Source of the DNA: an uncultured Prevotella sp.
GTDB lineage: Bacteria > Bacteroidota > Bacteroidia > Bacteroidales > Bacteroidaceae
Direction of reading: 5' to 3'
DNA length: 38,316 nt
Assembly (NCBI GenBank): GCA_946409435.1
Contig: CAMJWJ010000008.1
Coordinates: 1 to 38,316, forward strand
In this document: positions 1-8,400 of the stretch, in pieces
How the letters are laid out: every line of letters starts with the position of its first letter
How positions within the stretch are numbered: position 1 is the stretch's first letter
The notes under the pieces: generated by a model
Databases searched by the model: none
Seen by the model: the letters and a program-made list of their open reading frames with translations, nothing else
Told to the model about the DNA's origin: nothing
Made by a program: the position numbers and the translations under genes

Positions 1-325
1 ACTTTTCTATGCGGGGGAATACATAGAAAAGCGCAGACATACGCTGCCCTAAAAAGAATGTTGTCTTAGTTGTCCGTGTTGTCTGATAATATAATAAAAA
101 TGTTGTCCGAGTTGTCCGAGTTGTCCGAGTTGTCTGATAATATAATAAATGAGAAGTGATTTAAGAATCAGACAATACACTTGTGTGGATTTATCAGACA
201 ACTTGGACAACTCGGACAACTTTTCTATGCGGGGGAATACATAGAAAAGCGCAGACATACGCTGCCCTAAAAAAAATGTTGTCTTAGTTGTCCGTGTTGT
301 CTGATAATATAATAAAAATGTTGTC
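1..325. repeat. 107-base direct repeat pair flanking an inverted repeat
   Basis: Bases 1-107 recur at 219-325 with one mismatch (56 against 274). Each copy opens with a perfect 10-base stem (CTTTTCTATG at 2-11 with its complement at 22-31) around a 10-base G-rich loop, and ends in GTTGTC-rich sequence. Between the copies lie 9-base tandem units of the type GTTGTCCGA. This fills the whole stretch before the first gene. The cluster may continue to the left of the window. No protein-coding signal was found; a 69-codon frame on the minus strand merely translates the repeat (LGQLGQ). Function is unknown; it lies just downstream of the helix-hairpin-helix gene and could act in transcript termination or RNA stability. 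Confidence 0.9.
111..220. repeat. 30-base inverted repeat, 50-base spacer
   Basis: Bases 111-140 and the reverse complement of 191-220 agree at 29 of 30 positions. They consist of GTTGTCCGA units ending in GTTGTCTGATAA. The spacer is 141-190. The arms would make a very stable stem in RNA or a cruciform. Inverted arms of this length flanking a short spacer also occur in invertible DNA elements, but no promoter is visible in the spacer. Confidence 0.85.
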
Positions 326-334
326 TTTTCTGTC

Positions 335-1234
335 TTAGAACGTGACGTATGGTCTTAGCCGCTCGATGGCCTCAGCAGGGAAGTCGCGGTGCAGGCGGAG
401 GGCATCGAGTGTCGTCAACGGACCATGCAGGCGGCGGTACTCGACGATGGCCTTCGCCTGGAAGTAGCTGATATATGGATGACGGCGCAGCTCGTTGAGC
501 GACAAGCGGTTGACGTTGAGCAGCACAGGACTGGCAGCAGTAATGGTGAAATACTGTTTGGCGGCCGGCGGGAAACCCTCAATCTCATCCAGCTGGTCGA
601 CACTGACGTAGCCGCCGAGCCGCTGACCATAGCGGATGATTTCCTTGGAATAGTGCGGACCGATTCCGGGCACCAGCTGCAACTTGGCGGTGTCGGTGGT
701 GTTGAGTTCCACATGCTCACCCGTCGTCAGCTTAACCTTACGGTGAACGGTATCGGGAGCTACGAGGAAGGCCGCGGGACGATAATCGCTACCGATATGG
801 ATATAGGACGCCAGCCGCCTGTAGTCGCCAGCCGTCAGTCCGCGAAAGCGGGCAAAGTCTTCCTTGCTATAGAACACGCCACCATGGGCACGATAGCGGT
901 AGATGCTACGCACCAGGTAGGGTGACAGTCCCAGGCGCAGCAGGGTGGTGCTGTCGGCGGTATTGGGGTCGAAGGGGAACAGCTCTGCCGACGGTTTGCC
1001 GTGGTGTTCGTCGTAGACGATAGTGGCAGCGCCATATCGGCTGCGATAGCCATCATGACCTGCCGCACGGCCGTTGTCTCCACGACTGGCAACGATACTG
1101 TTACTCGCTGCCGTACTGTCTACATCACCCGCCGTCGCGCTCTCCTCTCCGCCAGTCATCAGCAGAGCTGTCAGCGCCACGACGGCCACCCCCAGCGCAG
1201 CCAGTGCTATTCGCCGATCGTTACGATTCATCAT
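335..1234 (-). CDS. Membrane-anchored triple helix-hairpin-helix (ComEA-like) protein
   Basis: The 299-residue protein starts with a short basic tail and one hydrophobic segment (about residues 8-26), which suggests a signal anchor. A low-complexity linker follows. Three helix-hairpin-helix modules come next: residues 88-147 (opening FDPNTAD), 175-231 (opening ELNTTD, with the hairpin PGIG at 189-192) and 238-297 (opening LNVNRLS). ComEA-type modules bind DNA without sequence specificity, often in DNA uptake; single-module ComEA proteins are much shorter. Role in DNA binding outside the inner membrane is inference from the fold and the anchor. The first ATG of an ATGATG pair is used as start. 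A promoter was not identified; upstream lies repeat-rich DNA after the transporter gene. Family assignment is secure, function is not. Confidence 0.85.
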   Translation of the reverse strand: MMNRNDRRIALAALGVAVVALTALLMTGGEESATAGDVDSTAASNSIVASRGDNGRAAGHDGYRSRYGAATIVYDEHHGKPSAELFPFDPNTADSTTLLRLGLSPYLVRSIYRYRAHGGVFYSKEDFARFRGLTAGDYRRLASYIHIGSDYRPAAFLVAPDTVHRKVKLTTGEHVELNTTDTAKLQLVPGIGPHYSKEIIRYGQRLGGYVSVDQLDEIEGFPPAAKQYFTITAASPVLLNVNRLSLNELRRHPYISYFQAKAIVEYRRLHGPLTTLDALRLHRDFPAEAIERLRPYVTF

Positions 1235-1237
1235 TAT

Positions 1238-1428
1238 GTTAATTAGTAATTAGTAATGAGTAATGAGTAATGAGTAATGAGTAATTATGATTACCGTGCA
1301 CGCCATTGAAATTGCTTTCATAACGTTCTCTTCATAATCTCCTTCTATACGTTCTTCTTCACGGTTACTGCCATTAATGTCCGCCATTTTTTTACTGTCA
1401 CAAAATCTAATCATAATTACTCATTACT
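1238..1428. repeat. TAATGAG tandem repeat and 18-base perfect inverted repeat
   Basis: Bases about 1238-1287 are tandem 7-base units of the type TAATGAG with variants (TAATTAG). The last part, 1273-1290 (AGTAATGAGTAATTATGA), is repeated exactly in inverted orientation at 1411-1428, enclosing 120 bases. The element fills the gap between the helix-hairpin-helix gene and the first transporter gene. A relative of the same repeat occurs at 31766-31906. The segment could be a mobile-repeat remnant or a hairpin end of the transporter transcript. Confidence 0.85.
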
Positions 1429-1441
1429 AATTGCTCATTAT

Positions 1442-2794
1442 TTATATCACTCCTAACTGGTGCAGGAACACCAGGGCGATGCAGACGGGGCAGACATAGC
1501 GCACGGCGAAGAGGAAGACAGCGAAGAACCGCTGCAGCGTACGGCCGCCATTGGTAAACTCGTCGTACACCACGTCACGCGGTATGTACCATCCCACGAA
1601 CAGACAGGTCAGCATGCTGCCCAAGGGTAGCATGACGTCGGCCGTCAGCAAGTCGCAGAAGTCCATCAGCGACAGCCCCATCAGCTGCAGGCCGCTGAAG
1701 GCTCCCACCGACCAGGCACACAGCACACAGAGCAGCGAGGCCACCACAGTGATGACCCACGCCGACCGGCGGCGCGGCAACTGGTACTCCTCGGTGAAGA
1801 ATGCCGTACCGATTTCGTGCATGGAGATGGTGCTCGTCAGGGCGGCAAACACCAGCAGGGCATAGAACATGATGCTGACGACGTAGCCCACGGCGGGCAC
1901 GGCGGCAAAGGCCTGCTGGAAGACGTTTGGCAGCGTGATGAAGATGAGCGACAGTCCGCTGTCGGGACTGACGCCCACCGAGAAGGCTGCGGGGAATATC
2001 ATGAGGCCTGAGAGGATGGCTATCAGCGTGTCGAGCACGGCTATCTGTCCGGCAGAGGGCAGCAGCCGCGTGTCACGCGAGAAATAGCTGGCGTATGTAC
2101 ACAGACACGCCGTGCCTAACGACAGCGAGAAGAAGGCCTGACCGAGTGCTTCGAGCACGACGGTACCGGTGACCTTCGTGAAGTCGGGCTTGAACAGGAA
2201 CTCCACGCCACGCATGGCCCCCGGCAGTGAGCACGACGCCACGACGAGCACGACGAGCAGCACCAAGAGGACGGGCATGAGCCACTTCGACGCCCGCTCG
2301 ATGCCACGGCGCACACCACGTACCACCACCAGGTGGGTCAGCAGGATGAAGGCCATGCCCCATACGACGGGCTTGACGGGATGGCTGGAGAATTCGGCGA
2401 AGTAGCCGCTGGCATAGTCGGCATCGCCCAGTACCTGGCCGGCCAGCGAGGCATACAGGTACTGCAGGCACCATCCAGCCACTACGGCATAGAATCCGAG
2501 GATGATGGTGCTGGTCAGTATGCCGAGGTAGCCGACGTATCGCCACGGTCGACCGCCGGACAGCTGGTCGTAGGCCCGTGCGGCGTTACGCTGTGCCCTG
2601 CGACCGACGATGAACTCGCCGACCATACCGGGTATGCCTAACAGGAGAATACACCCCACATAGATAATGATAAAGGCCGCGCCACCGTTCTCGCCTGCCA
2701 TATAGGGAAAGCGCCACACGTTGCCCAGTCCTACTGCCGACCCTGCCGTAGCCAGCACGATACCTATCTTACTGCCGAAATTGCCTCTTTCCAT
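1442..2794 (-). CDS. Sodium-dependent transporter, SNF (neurotransmitter:sodium symporter) family
   Basis: This 450-residue membrane protein belongs to the neurotransmitter:sodium symporter family (LeuT fold), which couples sodium entry to uptake of amines or amino acids. The diagnostic first segment is clear at about residues 5-50: GNFGSKIGIVLATAGSAVGL, then GNVWRFPYMAGENGGAAF. This contains the unwound TM1 region that binds sodium and substrate in LeuT. The remainder alternates hydrophobic segments, compatible with 11-12 helices, and the length is normal for bacterial members. The substrate cannot be told from sequence. It is a paralogue of the adjacent upstream gene on the same strand; both share long stretches such as GVEFLFKPDFTKVT and FPAAFSVGV. 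A TAAATTTG box lies 15 bases upstream of the ATG, so it probably has its own promoter. Confidence 0.93.
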   Translation of the reverse strand: MERGNFGSKIGIVLATAGSAVGLGNVWRFPYMAGENGGAAFIIIYVGCILLLGIPGMVGEFIVGRRAQRNAARAYDQLSGGRPWRYVGYLGILTSTIILGFYAVVAGWCLQYLYASLAGQVLGDADYASGYFAEFSSHPVKPVVWGMAFILLTHLVVVRGVRRGIERASKWLMPVLLVLLVVLVVASCSLPGAMRGVEFLFKPDFTKVTGTVVLEALGQAFFSLSLGTACLCTYASYFSRDTRLLPSAGQIAVLDTLIAILSGLMIFPAAFSVGVSPDSGLSLIFITLPNVFQQAFAAVPAVGYVVSIMFYALLVFAALTSTISMHEIGTAFFTEEYQLPRRRSAWVITVVASLLCVLCAWSVGAFSGLQLMGLSLMDFCDLLTADVMLPLGSMLTCLFVGWYIPRDVVYDEFTNGGRTLQRFFAVFLFAVRYVCPVCIALVFLHQLGVI

Positions 2795-2808
2795 AAAACT
2801 GATAATTA

Positions 2809-2816
2809 CAAATTTA
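2809..2816 (-). promoter_or_regulatory. Bacteroidetes -7 box (TAAATTTG)
   Basis: On the minus strand TAAATTTG matches the Bacteroidetes -7 consensus TAnnTTTG and ends 15 bases before the transporter ATG at 2794. A TTG lies about 24 bases upstream, farther than the usual 19-20, so the -33 element is weak or absent. The predicted leader is very short. Confidence 0.5.
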
Positions 2817-2862
2817 AAACTCTCAGATTATTTATTAAAACAACGAATTGTTCGGATTTTTA

Positions 2863-3020
2863 AAACAACGAATTAAAACGAATTGCACGAATGACTATTT
2901 AAACAGCGGATTGCAGGGATTTGACGCGCTATTGCCGCATACGCAGATGTCCTATTCGTGTGAATGGTAACACTTGTCTTCATTGGTGTAATTCGTTAAA
3001 TTCGTCTTAATTCGTTGTTA
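2863..3020. repeat. Inverted repeat element between the two transporter genes
   Basis: Bases 2863-2884 and the reverse complement of 2999-3020 agree at 20 of 22 positions; the arms are runs of AACGAATT. A further unit (ACAACGAATTG, about 2840) lies outside, and a shorter inner pair (CACGAAT near 2887, ATTCGTG near 2954) lies inside. The 114-base interior has no gene. Related ATTCGTGTAATT sequence appears at about 30676-30710, so this is a dispersed element. It occupies most of the 280-base intergenic gap. Confidence 0.75.
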
Positions 3021-3061
3021 TTAAAATGATTCTATGAGTGGAGCACATTCATTTCTCATTT

Positions 3062-3074
3062 GGCGCGTAGCGCC
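3062..3074 (-). terminator. Short GC hairpin after transporter stop codon
   Basis: GGCGC and GCGCC pair around a 3-base loop directly beside the stop codon at 3075-3077. There is no T-tract after it on the minus strand, so it may be a weak terminator or only an RNA 3' stabiliser. Confidence 0.35.
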
Positions 3075-4454
3075 TTATTTCAGCAGCCCGAACTGGTGGA
3101 GGAAGATGAGCAGGATGGCCAGTGGACAGATGTACTTGACGAGGAAGATGTACAGGTGGAAGAAGCGGCCACGCAGCGTGCCCCAGTTGGTGAACTCGTC
3201 ACGTACCGTCTTGTGGGGTATCACCCACCCGATGAAGATACACGTCAGGAAGCCCACGATGGGCAGGAAGATCTGTCCTGTGACGAAGTCGAACCAGTCG
3301 AACAGCGAGCGGCCGAAGAGCGACAGGCCGTCGACGGCTCCTAACGACAGCGAGCAGAAGGCTCCGATGACCGACGTGGCCACGGTGACGATGACGGCAG
3401 CCTTGCGGCGGGTGATGAACAGCTCCTCCTGGAAGAAAGCCGTCGACACCTCATGCAGCGACATCAGCGACGTCAGGGCGGCCAGCGACAGCAGCACGAA
3501 GAACAGCAGCGAGATGACATAGCCCACGACAGGCATGGAGGCAAAGGCTTGCTGGAAGACGTTGGGCAGCGTGATGAAGATGAGCGACGGCCCGCTGTCG
3601 GGATTGACGCCCACGGAGAAGGCAGCAGGGAAGATCATCAGACCAGCCAGGATGGCCACCATGCAGTCGATGACGGCTATCTGCGAGGCTGACTTCGTCA
3701 GGTCGGTGTATTTCGAGAAGTAGCTGGCGTAAGTACACAGACAGCCCATGGCTATCGACAGCGAGTAGAACGACTGCCCCAGGGCGCCGAGGAAGACGTC
3801 GCTGGTGACCTTCGTGAAGTCGGGCTTGAACAGGAACTCCACGCCACGCTCCGCATTGGGCAGCATGCACGACGCTCCCACGATGACGAGCAGCAGCACG
3901 AAGAGTGTGGGCATGAGCATCTTCGACGCCCGCTCGATACCGTCGCGCACGCCATGCTCAATAATAAGATAGGTAATGGTCAGTATGATCACTGTCCACA
4001 GCACTGGTTTCACAGGGTCGCCTGACAGCTCGGCAAAGTAGGTCTTGAAGTATGCGGGGTCGCCCTGCAAGTGACCTATCAGCGATGCCCAGACATACTG
4101 CAGGCACCAGCCGCTGACCACGGCATAGTAGCCAGTGATGAGAAATCCCGTCAGCACACCCATGTAGCCGATGACAGCCCATGGCGAGCCACCCGACAGC
4201 TTCATATAGGCACGCGCCGTGTTACACTGTCCGTGGCGGCCGACGATAAACTCGCTGACCATACACGGTATGCCCAGCAACAGGACACAGACGACATAGA
4301 TGATGATAAACACCGCACCACCATTCTCGCCGGCCATATAGGGGAAGCGCCACACGTTGCCCAGACCGACCGCTGAACCGGCCGTTGCAAGGATGACGCC
4401 TAAGCGCGTGCCGAAGTTGGCACGCTCGAGTTTTGCCATTTCATGATTTTCCAT
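3075..4454 (-). CDS. Sodium-dependent transporter, SNF family (second paralogue)
   Basis: This is a second LeuT-fold sodium:amine/amino-acid symporter of about 459 residues. The N-terminal signature RANFGTRLGVILATAGSAVG followed by LGNVWRFPYMAGENGG is intact, as are GVEFLFKPDFTKVT and FPAAFSVGVNPDSGPSLIF, shared with its neighbour at 1442-2794. The two genes look like a tandem duplication that has diverged, so they may differ in substrate. An in-frame ATG exists at 4484, but a TATTTTTG promoter box at 4464-4471 lies inside that extension. I therefore prefer ATG 4454, or the family-typical MAKLERANF at 4439. It is divergent from the VanZ-like gene. The substrate is unknown. Confidence 0.93.
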   Translation of the reverse strand: MENHEMAKLERANFGTRLGVILATAGSAVGLGNVWRFPYMAGENGGAVFIIIYVVCVLLLGIPCMVSEFIVGRHGQCNTARAYMKLSGGSPWAVIGYMGVLTGFLITGYYAVVSGWCLQYVWASLIGHLQGDPAYFKTYFAELSGDPVKPVLWTVIILTITYLIIEHGVRDGIERASKMLMPTLFVLLLVIVGASCMLPNAERGVEFLFKPDFTKVTSDVFLGALGQSFYSLSIAMGCLCTYASYFSKYTDLTKSASQIAVIDCMVAILAGLMIFPAAFSVGVNPDSGPSLIFITLPNVFQQAFASMPVVGYVISLLFFVLLSLAALTSLMSLHEVSTAFFQEELFITRRKAAVIVTVATSVIGAFCSLSLGAVDGLSLFGRSLFDWFDFVTGQIFLPIVGFLTCIFIGWVIPHKTVRDEFTNWGTLRGRFFHLYIFLVKYICPLAILLIFLHQFGLLK

Positions 4455-4463
4455 AACTGCGTG

Positions 4464-4471
4464 CAAAAATA
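4464..4471 (-). promoter_or_regulatory. Bacteroidetes -7 box (TATTTTTG) of transporter gene
   Basis: The minus-strand TATTTTTG matches TAnnTTTG, 9 bases before ATG 4454. A TTTG sits 24 bases upstream (4496-4499), somewhat beyond standard spacing. It argues against the longer reading frame starting at 4484. It is back-to-back with the plus-strand box at 4515. Confidence 0.5.
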
Positions 4472-4514
4472 CAAAAAAGTTCATAATTCATAGTTCAAAA
4501 CGAATAGTTTTTTG

Positions 4515-4522
4515 TAACTTTG
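4515..4522 (+). promoter_or_regulatory. Bacteroidetes -7 box (TAACTTTG) of VanZ-like gene
   Basis: TAACTTTG matches TAnnTTTG exactly. Only one base separates it from an ATG at 4524, and transcription normally starts several bases downstream of the box, so that ATG would lie at or before the RNA 5' end. The next in-frame ATG at 4545 (preceded by GAAAGAG) is the better start. No clear -33 element was seen. Confidence 0.6.
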
Positions 4523-4544
4523 CATGAAATTTAGACAGAAAGAG

Positions 4545-4940
4545 ATGCCCAAAATACAACATTATGTCACGAAATACCCGCTGAGCCTGCTCTGCCTGGC
4601 TCTTATCTGGCTGCTTTCACTGTGCCCCTACTTCCCCGAGACGCCACTCGACGACGTGGAGTTTATCGACAAGTGGACTCACCTGGTGATGTATGGTGGA
4701 ACGGCGGCAGTCATGTGGATAGAGCACCTGCGAGCCAACGGTCGCCCCGTCTGGCCTCACCTGCTGGGCTATGCCGTGGTGGGCATGGTCGTGCTCGGCG
4801 GTGTGGTAGAGCTGGCTCAGGAGTACTGTACCACGACGCGCAGCGGCGAGTGGCTCGACTTCCTGGCCGACAGCGTCGGTGTCGGCATCGGTGCGGTATT
4901 GGGGCTGATCATGAGTGCCTTCCGCTCAACGAAGAAATGA
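4545..4940 (+). CDS. VanZ-like family membrane protein
   Basis: The 131-residue protein has about four hydrophobic segments and the VanZ-family pattern: a conserved DKWTHLVMYGG near residues 42-52, GGVVELAQEY at 85-94, then an arginine (R99) and DFLADSVG at 105-112. VanZ relatives occur widely in bacteria; VanZ of enterococci gives low-level teicoplanin resistance, but the role of stand-alone Bacteroidetes copies is not established, so no resistance function should be read into this gene. It is the only plus-strand gene of the window. Its 3' end overlaps the thioredoxin-fold gene by 15 bases in convergent orientation, with no terminator between them. An upstream ATG at 4524 adds seven residues but abuts the promoter box. 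Confidence 0.82.
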   Translation: MPKIQHYVTKYPLSLLCLALIWLLSLCPYFPETPLDDVEFIDKWTHLVMYGGTAAVMWIEHLRANGRPVWPHLLGYAVVGMVVLGGVVELAQEYCTTTRSGEWLDFLADSVGVGIGAVLGLIMSAFRSTKK

Positions 4941-5405
4941 GAGATCGGGCAAGTCGCGCAGTTCGTAGGCTTGCCCTATGACGTGCCGTTGCCGGTCCAG
5001 AAGCAGAAGCAGGGGCATGGCCGACAGGTCGTAGCTGGTATGCACATCACTACGCGCGATGGCCACCGTCCATGCCTCGGGCAGTTCGCCACAGGTGTCA
5101 CGCCACAGAGCCTCATCCTGTTCGGCATAGACGCACACCACCCGCAGTCGGCCCTCACTGACTGCCCGTCGCAACGCCGACGCATGACGCATGGCGAACA
5201 GTTCCTGGCGGCAGTCGCTGCAGTCGGGGTCGTAGAACATGAGCAGCGTCCAACGATCGGCGGCCAGTTCCGACAGCCGCAACGTCCGTCCGTCGCGCGT
5301 CGCCATCGTAAAGTCCTGCGCCACAGAGTCCGTCAGCACCCTACCACTTGCCGACATCGCCACGAGCAATAGTACATAAAGCCCTATTAGTCTGTCCCTA
5401 TTCAC
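4926..5405 (-). CDS. Exported thioredoxin-fold protein, last gene of the surface operon
   Basis: The 159-residue protein has a hydrophobic N-terminus (about residues 6-20) that looks like a signal peptide or anchor. The thioredoxin-like fold is recognisable: a strand LLMFYDPDC leading into the redox pair C62-S-D-C65, and a later YDLSAMPLLLLLDR segment with the cis-proline position typical of TlpA/redoxin proteins. Bacteroidetes have many TlpA-like and DUF5106-type proteins of this build, acting in the periplasm as thiol-disulfide reductants or isomerases. It starts with GTG, which overlaps the end of the 2225-residue protein gene (GTGAATAG) by 8 bases, so translation is probably coupled. A role in disulfide handling of the cysteine-containing surface proteins upstream is inference from position only. 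Confidence 0.75.
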   Translation of the reverse strand: MNRDRLIGLYVLLLVAMSASGRVLTDSVAQDFTMATRDGRTLRLSELAADRWTLLMFYDPDCSDCRQELFAMRHASALRRAVSEGRLRVVCVYAEQDEALWRDTCGELPEAWTVAIARSDVHTSYDLSAMPLLLLLDRQRHVIGQAYELRDLPDLSFLR

Positions 5406-8400
5406 TGTTTTTTCCTATCTGCACGTGCGTGCCGCCAGTTACCTCAGCCTTGTTGCCACCACCATAGACGTTGCCACGGATGTCAACACCAATAACGTCC
5501 TTCTTTTCGTAATATGTTACGTCAGCATCAATGGTACCTGAGGTCACCTCGGCATAGGTGTACGGACTGCCTGGCGTACCTGCTCCGGTAAGGATATAGT
5601 AATGCTTCCCTTCCACAGGCAGAGTGGTGCCTACGATGGCCGCAACATTCACGACCTCGTACACATCCGTCAAGGTGCCAATGTTGACATACGTGTCGCC
5701 AATCACCTTCGCAGCATTGCCACCGCCGAAGACATTGTTGATGGCACCAATCTTTCCTTGTGTATGCTTAGGCATCGTTACCTTATGTTCATTAACCGTA
5801 CCACTTTCCAAAGTGATAGTCTGGCCTTTATATCCCGTTCCATCGAAATAAGTGCCCGATGAAGGATATGTTGTTGGCGAACCCACTACTTCACTGATGT
5901 TCACTTTCGGATTGCCCACCATCACGGCACTTTTACCATAGCCGCCGCCGTAGATATTGCCGATACTTGTGAACGACTTGACGTTCACCTGCGGGTCAAG
6001 ATACAGCGGTGTGGTACCCGACTCTATCGCTTTGTTGTTATTGTCATAGCCATAGACGGAGTAGGCAGCCTGGTTGCCGCCACCATACAGCTCACCGATG
6101 ATGATAGGCCTACAGCCCACCTCACTGACATTCACCACGATAGAGCCACTGATGGTTCCGCTCAGGTTGTTGCCGCCAAACACGCGGTCGAAGGTACCGT
6201 TGGTGATGTTCAGCGTCACGTTACCCTTGATGTCGGCAGCCTCAGCACCACCGTAGGCAGCCTGCAGTCCGGGGATACATGCCATCAGCAGTTTGGCCTC
6301 GGCATCCATCGGCGCGCTCTTGCCGCCGCCGTAAGCCTCGTCAACGCAGAAGTCACAGCCACTGGCCTCCTCAAGCATGGTCACAGCGGTCTGTCGCACA
6401 TTACCCTTTGTGTTTGAGCCGCCAAAAACGCGGTGGATGGTACCACCGTAGATGTTCACGGAAGCCTTACCGGTGCCGTAGATGTAGTCTTTCGTGAAGT
6501 CGTCGCCCAGTCTCAGTTCTTTAGTGTTATAGGTATCCTCTACCGCAGAGTAGTCGTAGAATCCAACATTGGCACCCGGATTGTCCTTCTCGACACCGCT
6601 GACGGTTATCTTATCCTTACCGTTGCCACCGCCGAACACCTCCTCTATCTCATGTGTGCCGTTAACCGTCACGCACGTTGCAGGTGTCGAGGCTGCATTG
6701 CCGCCGCCGTAAACCTGCCGGATGCTCGTCAGTCCGCAACCGTCAATGATGACATTGGTGGCACGTGTCGTGTTCTTGCCACCCTCCGGCTCGTATGCCG
6801 CCATGTTACCACCGCCATAGACGGCTGCCACATGGTAGGAATGCTTGGAAGCATCCTTACTGCTCAAATCAGCCGTTGCCGTTCCCGTATGGCCTTCCCA
6901 TCCCTGCGTCTTATAGATATGCACGGTGACATCACCCTGGGGACTACCATTCAGGTTGTTACAACCGAAGATGTTACCCTTCACAACACAATTGTCGTTA
7001 TAGAGCGTTGTGCCGCCTTCACCAGCTGTCGCTGTTCCGTTCAGCGTCACCGTTACATCGCCAAAGACCTTGGCAGGAATACCCGCAACACCCTCGACAG
7101 CTGCCTGCGCCTCGATGCCATGCTCGGGGTCAGCCGCCACCTCTGGCTGTGCCTTTACCTCCATCCTGCCAAGTCCGCCGCCATAGACATTGCCACCGAC
7201 GGCTCCACCCGTCAGGGTGACAGTGGTGGTATTGCTTGCCGACGTCTTGCCTTCAGCCCAGGTGTTACCCCACTGCTGATTCGTGGTGTCGTATTTCCAG
7301 TTGTTCGTATTGGTGTGTGCCAGCGCACCACCACCGTACAAGTCTTTAAGTATCAGACCACCGCCCATCTTCACGGCTACATCGCCTTTGACGGTACCAG
7401 CCTCACCACCACCAAATACGGAACCCGCGATGAGCTGTTCGGTCTTGTCCTCATTGTCACCTGCTGGCGTGGTCGTGTAACTGATGTTAACCTCTGTCTG
7501 CTTGACGTTGGCTAAATTCGGAGCAATACCCTGACCTCCACGGGCTGCGCTGAACACATTACCGTTGTCGTTACCATCATAACCAATACGTCCACCGCTG
7601 ATAATTACCGTAGTCTTACCACCGCTGGCATCAGTGCCCACCGAGCCCATAGCACCGGCACCATACACGTTGTGAACCACATAACCACCAGTGATGTTGA
7701 CAAAGGCATTGCCTTTCACGACACCTGCCAGGGGGTTATAATTATCACCTTTACCATCGTATGGATTGGTAACAGATGTCGGATCGGAATAATACATATC
7801 TGTACCGCAACCGCCACCATAGATATTACCACGATACGGATAGTTATATGGTTCGTAAGTTGTTTGTGAGTTGTCGGCATTTGTAACAACCACATTGTCA
7901 CCTGTAAGAACGCCAATCGTTCCGCCGTTGATGCGAACGTATGAATTACGGAGGTTGTGTCCGTTCTCGCCACCGCCATAAATGGAACCTTTGATGAGCG
8001 GAGTCGCTGTAGTGATAGTAGCATTCGCCGCTGTGTCGCCGATAGCCACATGCGTGTCATACACCCACGCCAGCTTATCCTCAATACTACCAGGAGAACC
8101 CACGTCACCACGTGAAGAACCGAACACCATACCATTCTCCTTACCGTTCCAACCTAAGGTACCGCCCGTGATATAGACCTCCGTCTTACCACTATTTTCT
8201 GCGGCTCCAGCCTTCAAGCCAGTAGGCATTCCAGTGGTAGCATCGTAGTCAAAATCACCCACCGAACCGTAGGCACCGCCACCATAGACATTGTGATAGA
8301 CGGTAGTCGGCTTATCGGCAGTTGTCTGGCTAATCGTCACCTTTGTGCTACCCTTCACCAATCCGGCAGTCACTTTTTCTCGATTTCCCTTACCGCCGCC

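Noticed and set aside
49..258. 69-codon minus-strand frame
   Set aside because: It is a translation of the tandem GTTGTCCGA repeats (LGQLGQ) with no protein-like composition.
4545..4940. Glycopeptide resistance gene vanZ
   Set aside because: Only the family fold is present; no van cluster lies nearby, and stand-alone VanZ-like proteins are common without a resistance role.
4926..4945. Bidirectional terminator between VanZ-like and thioredoxin-fold genes
   Set aside because: The coding regions overlap by 15 bases and no hairpin with T-tract is visible there.
6433..7515. 360-codon plus-strand frame opposite the 2225-aa gene
   Set aside because: Shadow of YGGG repeats; the sense frame has the coherent repeat pattern.
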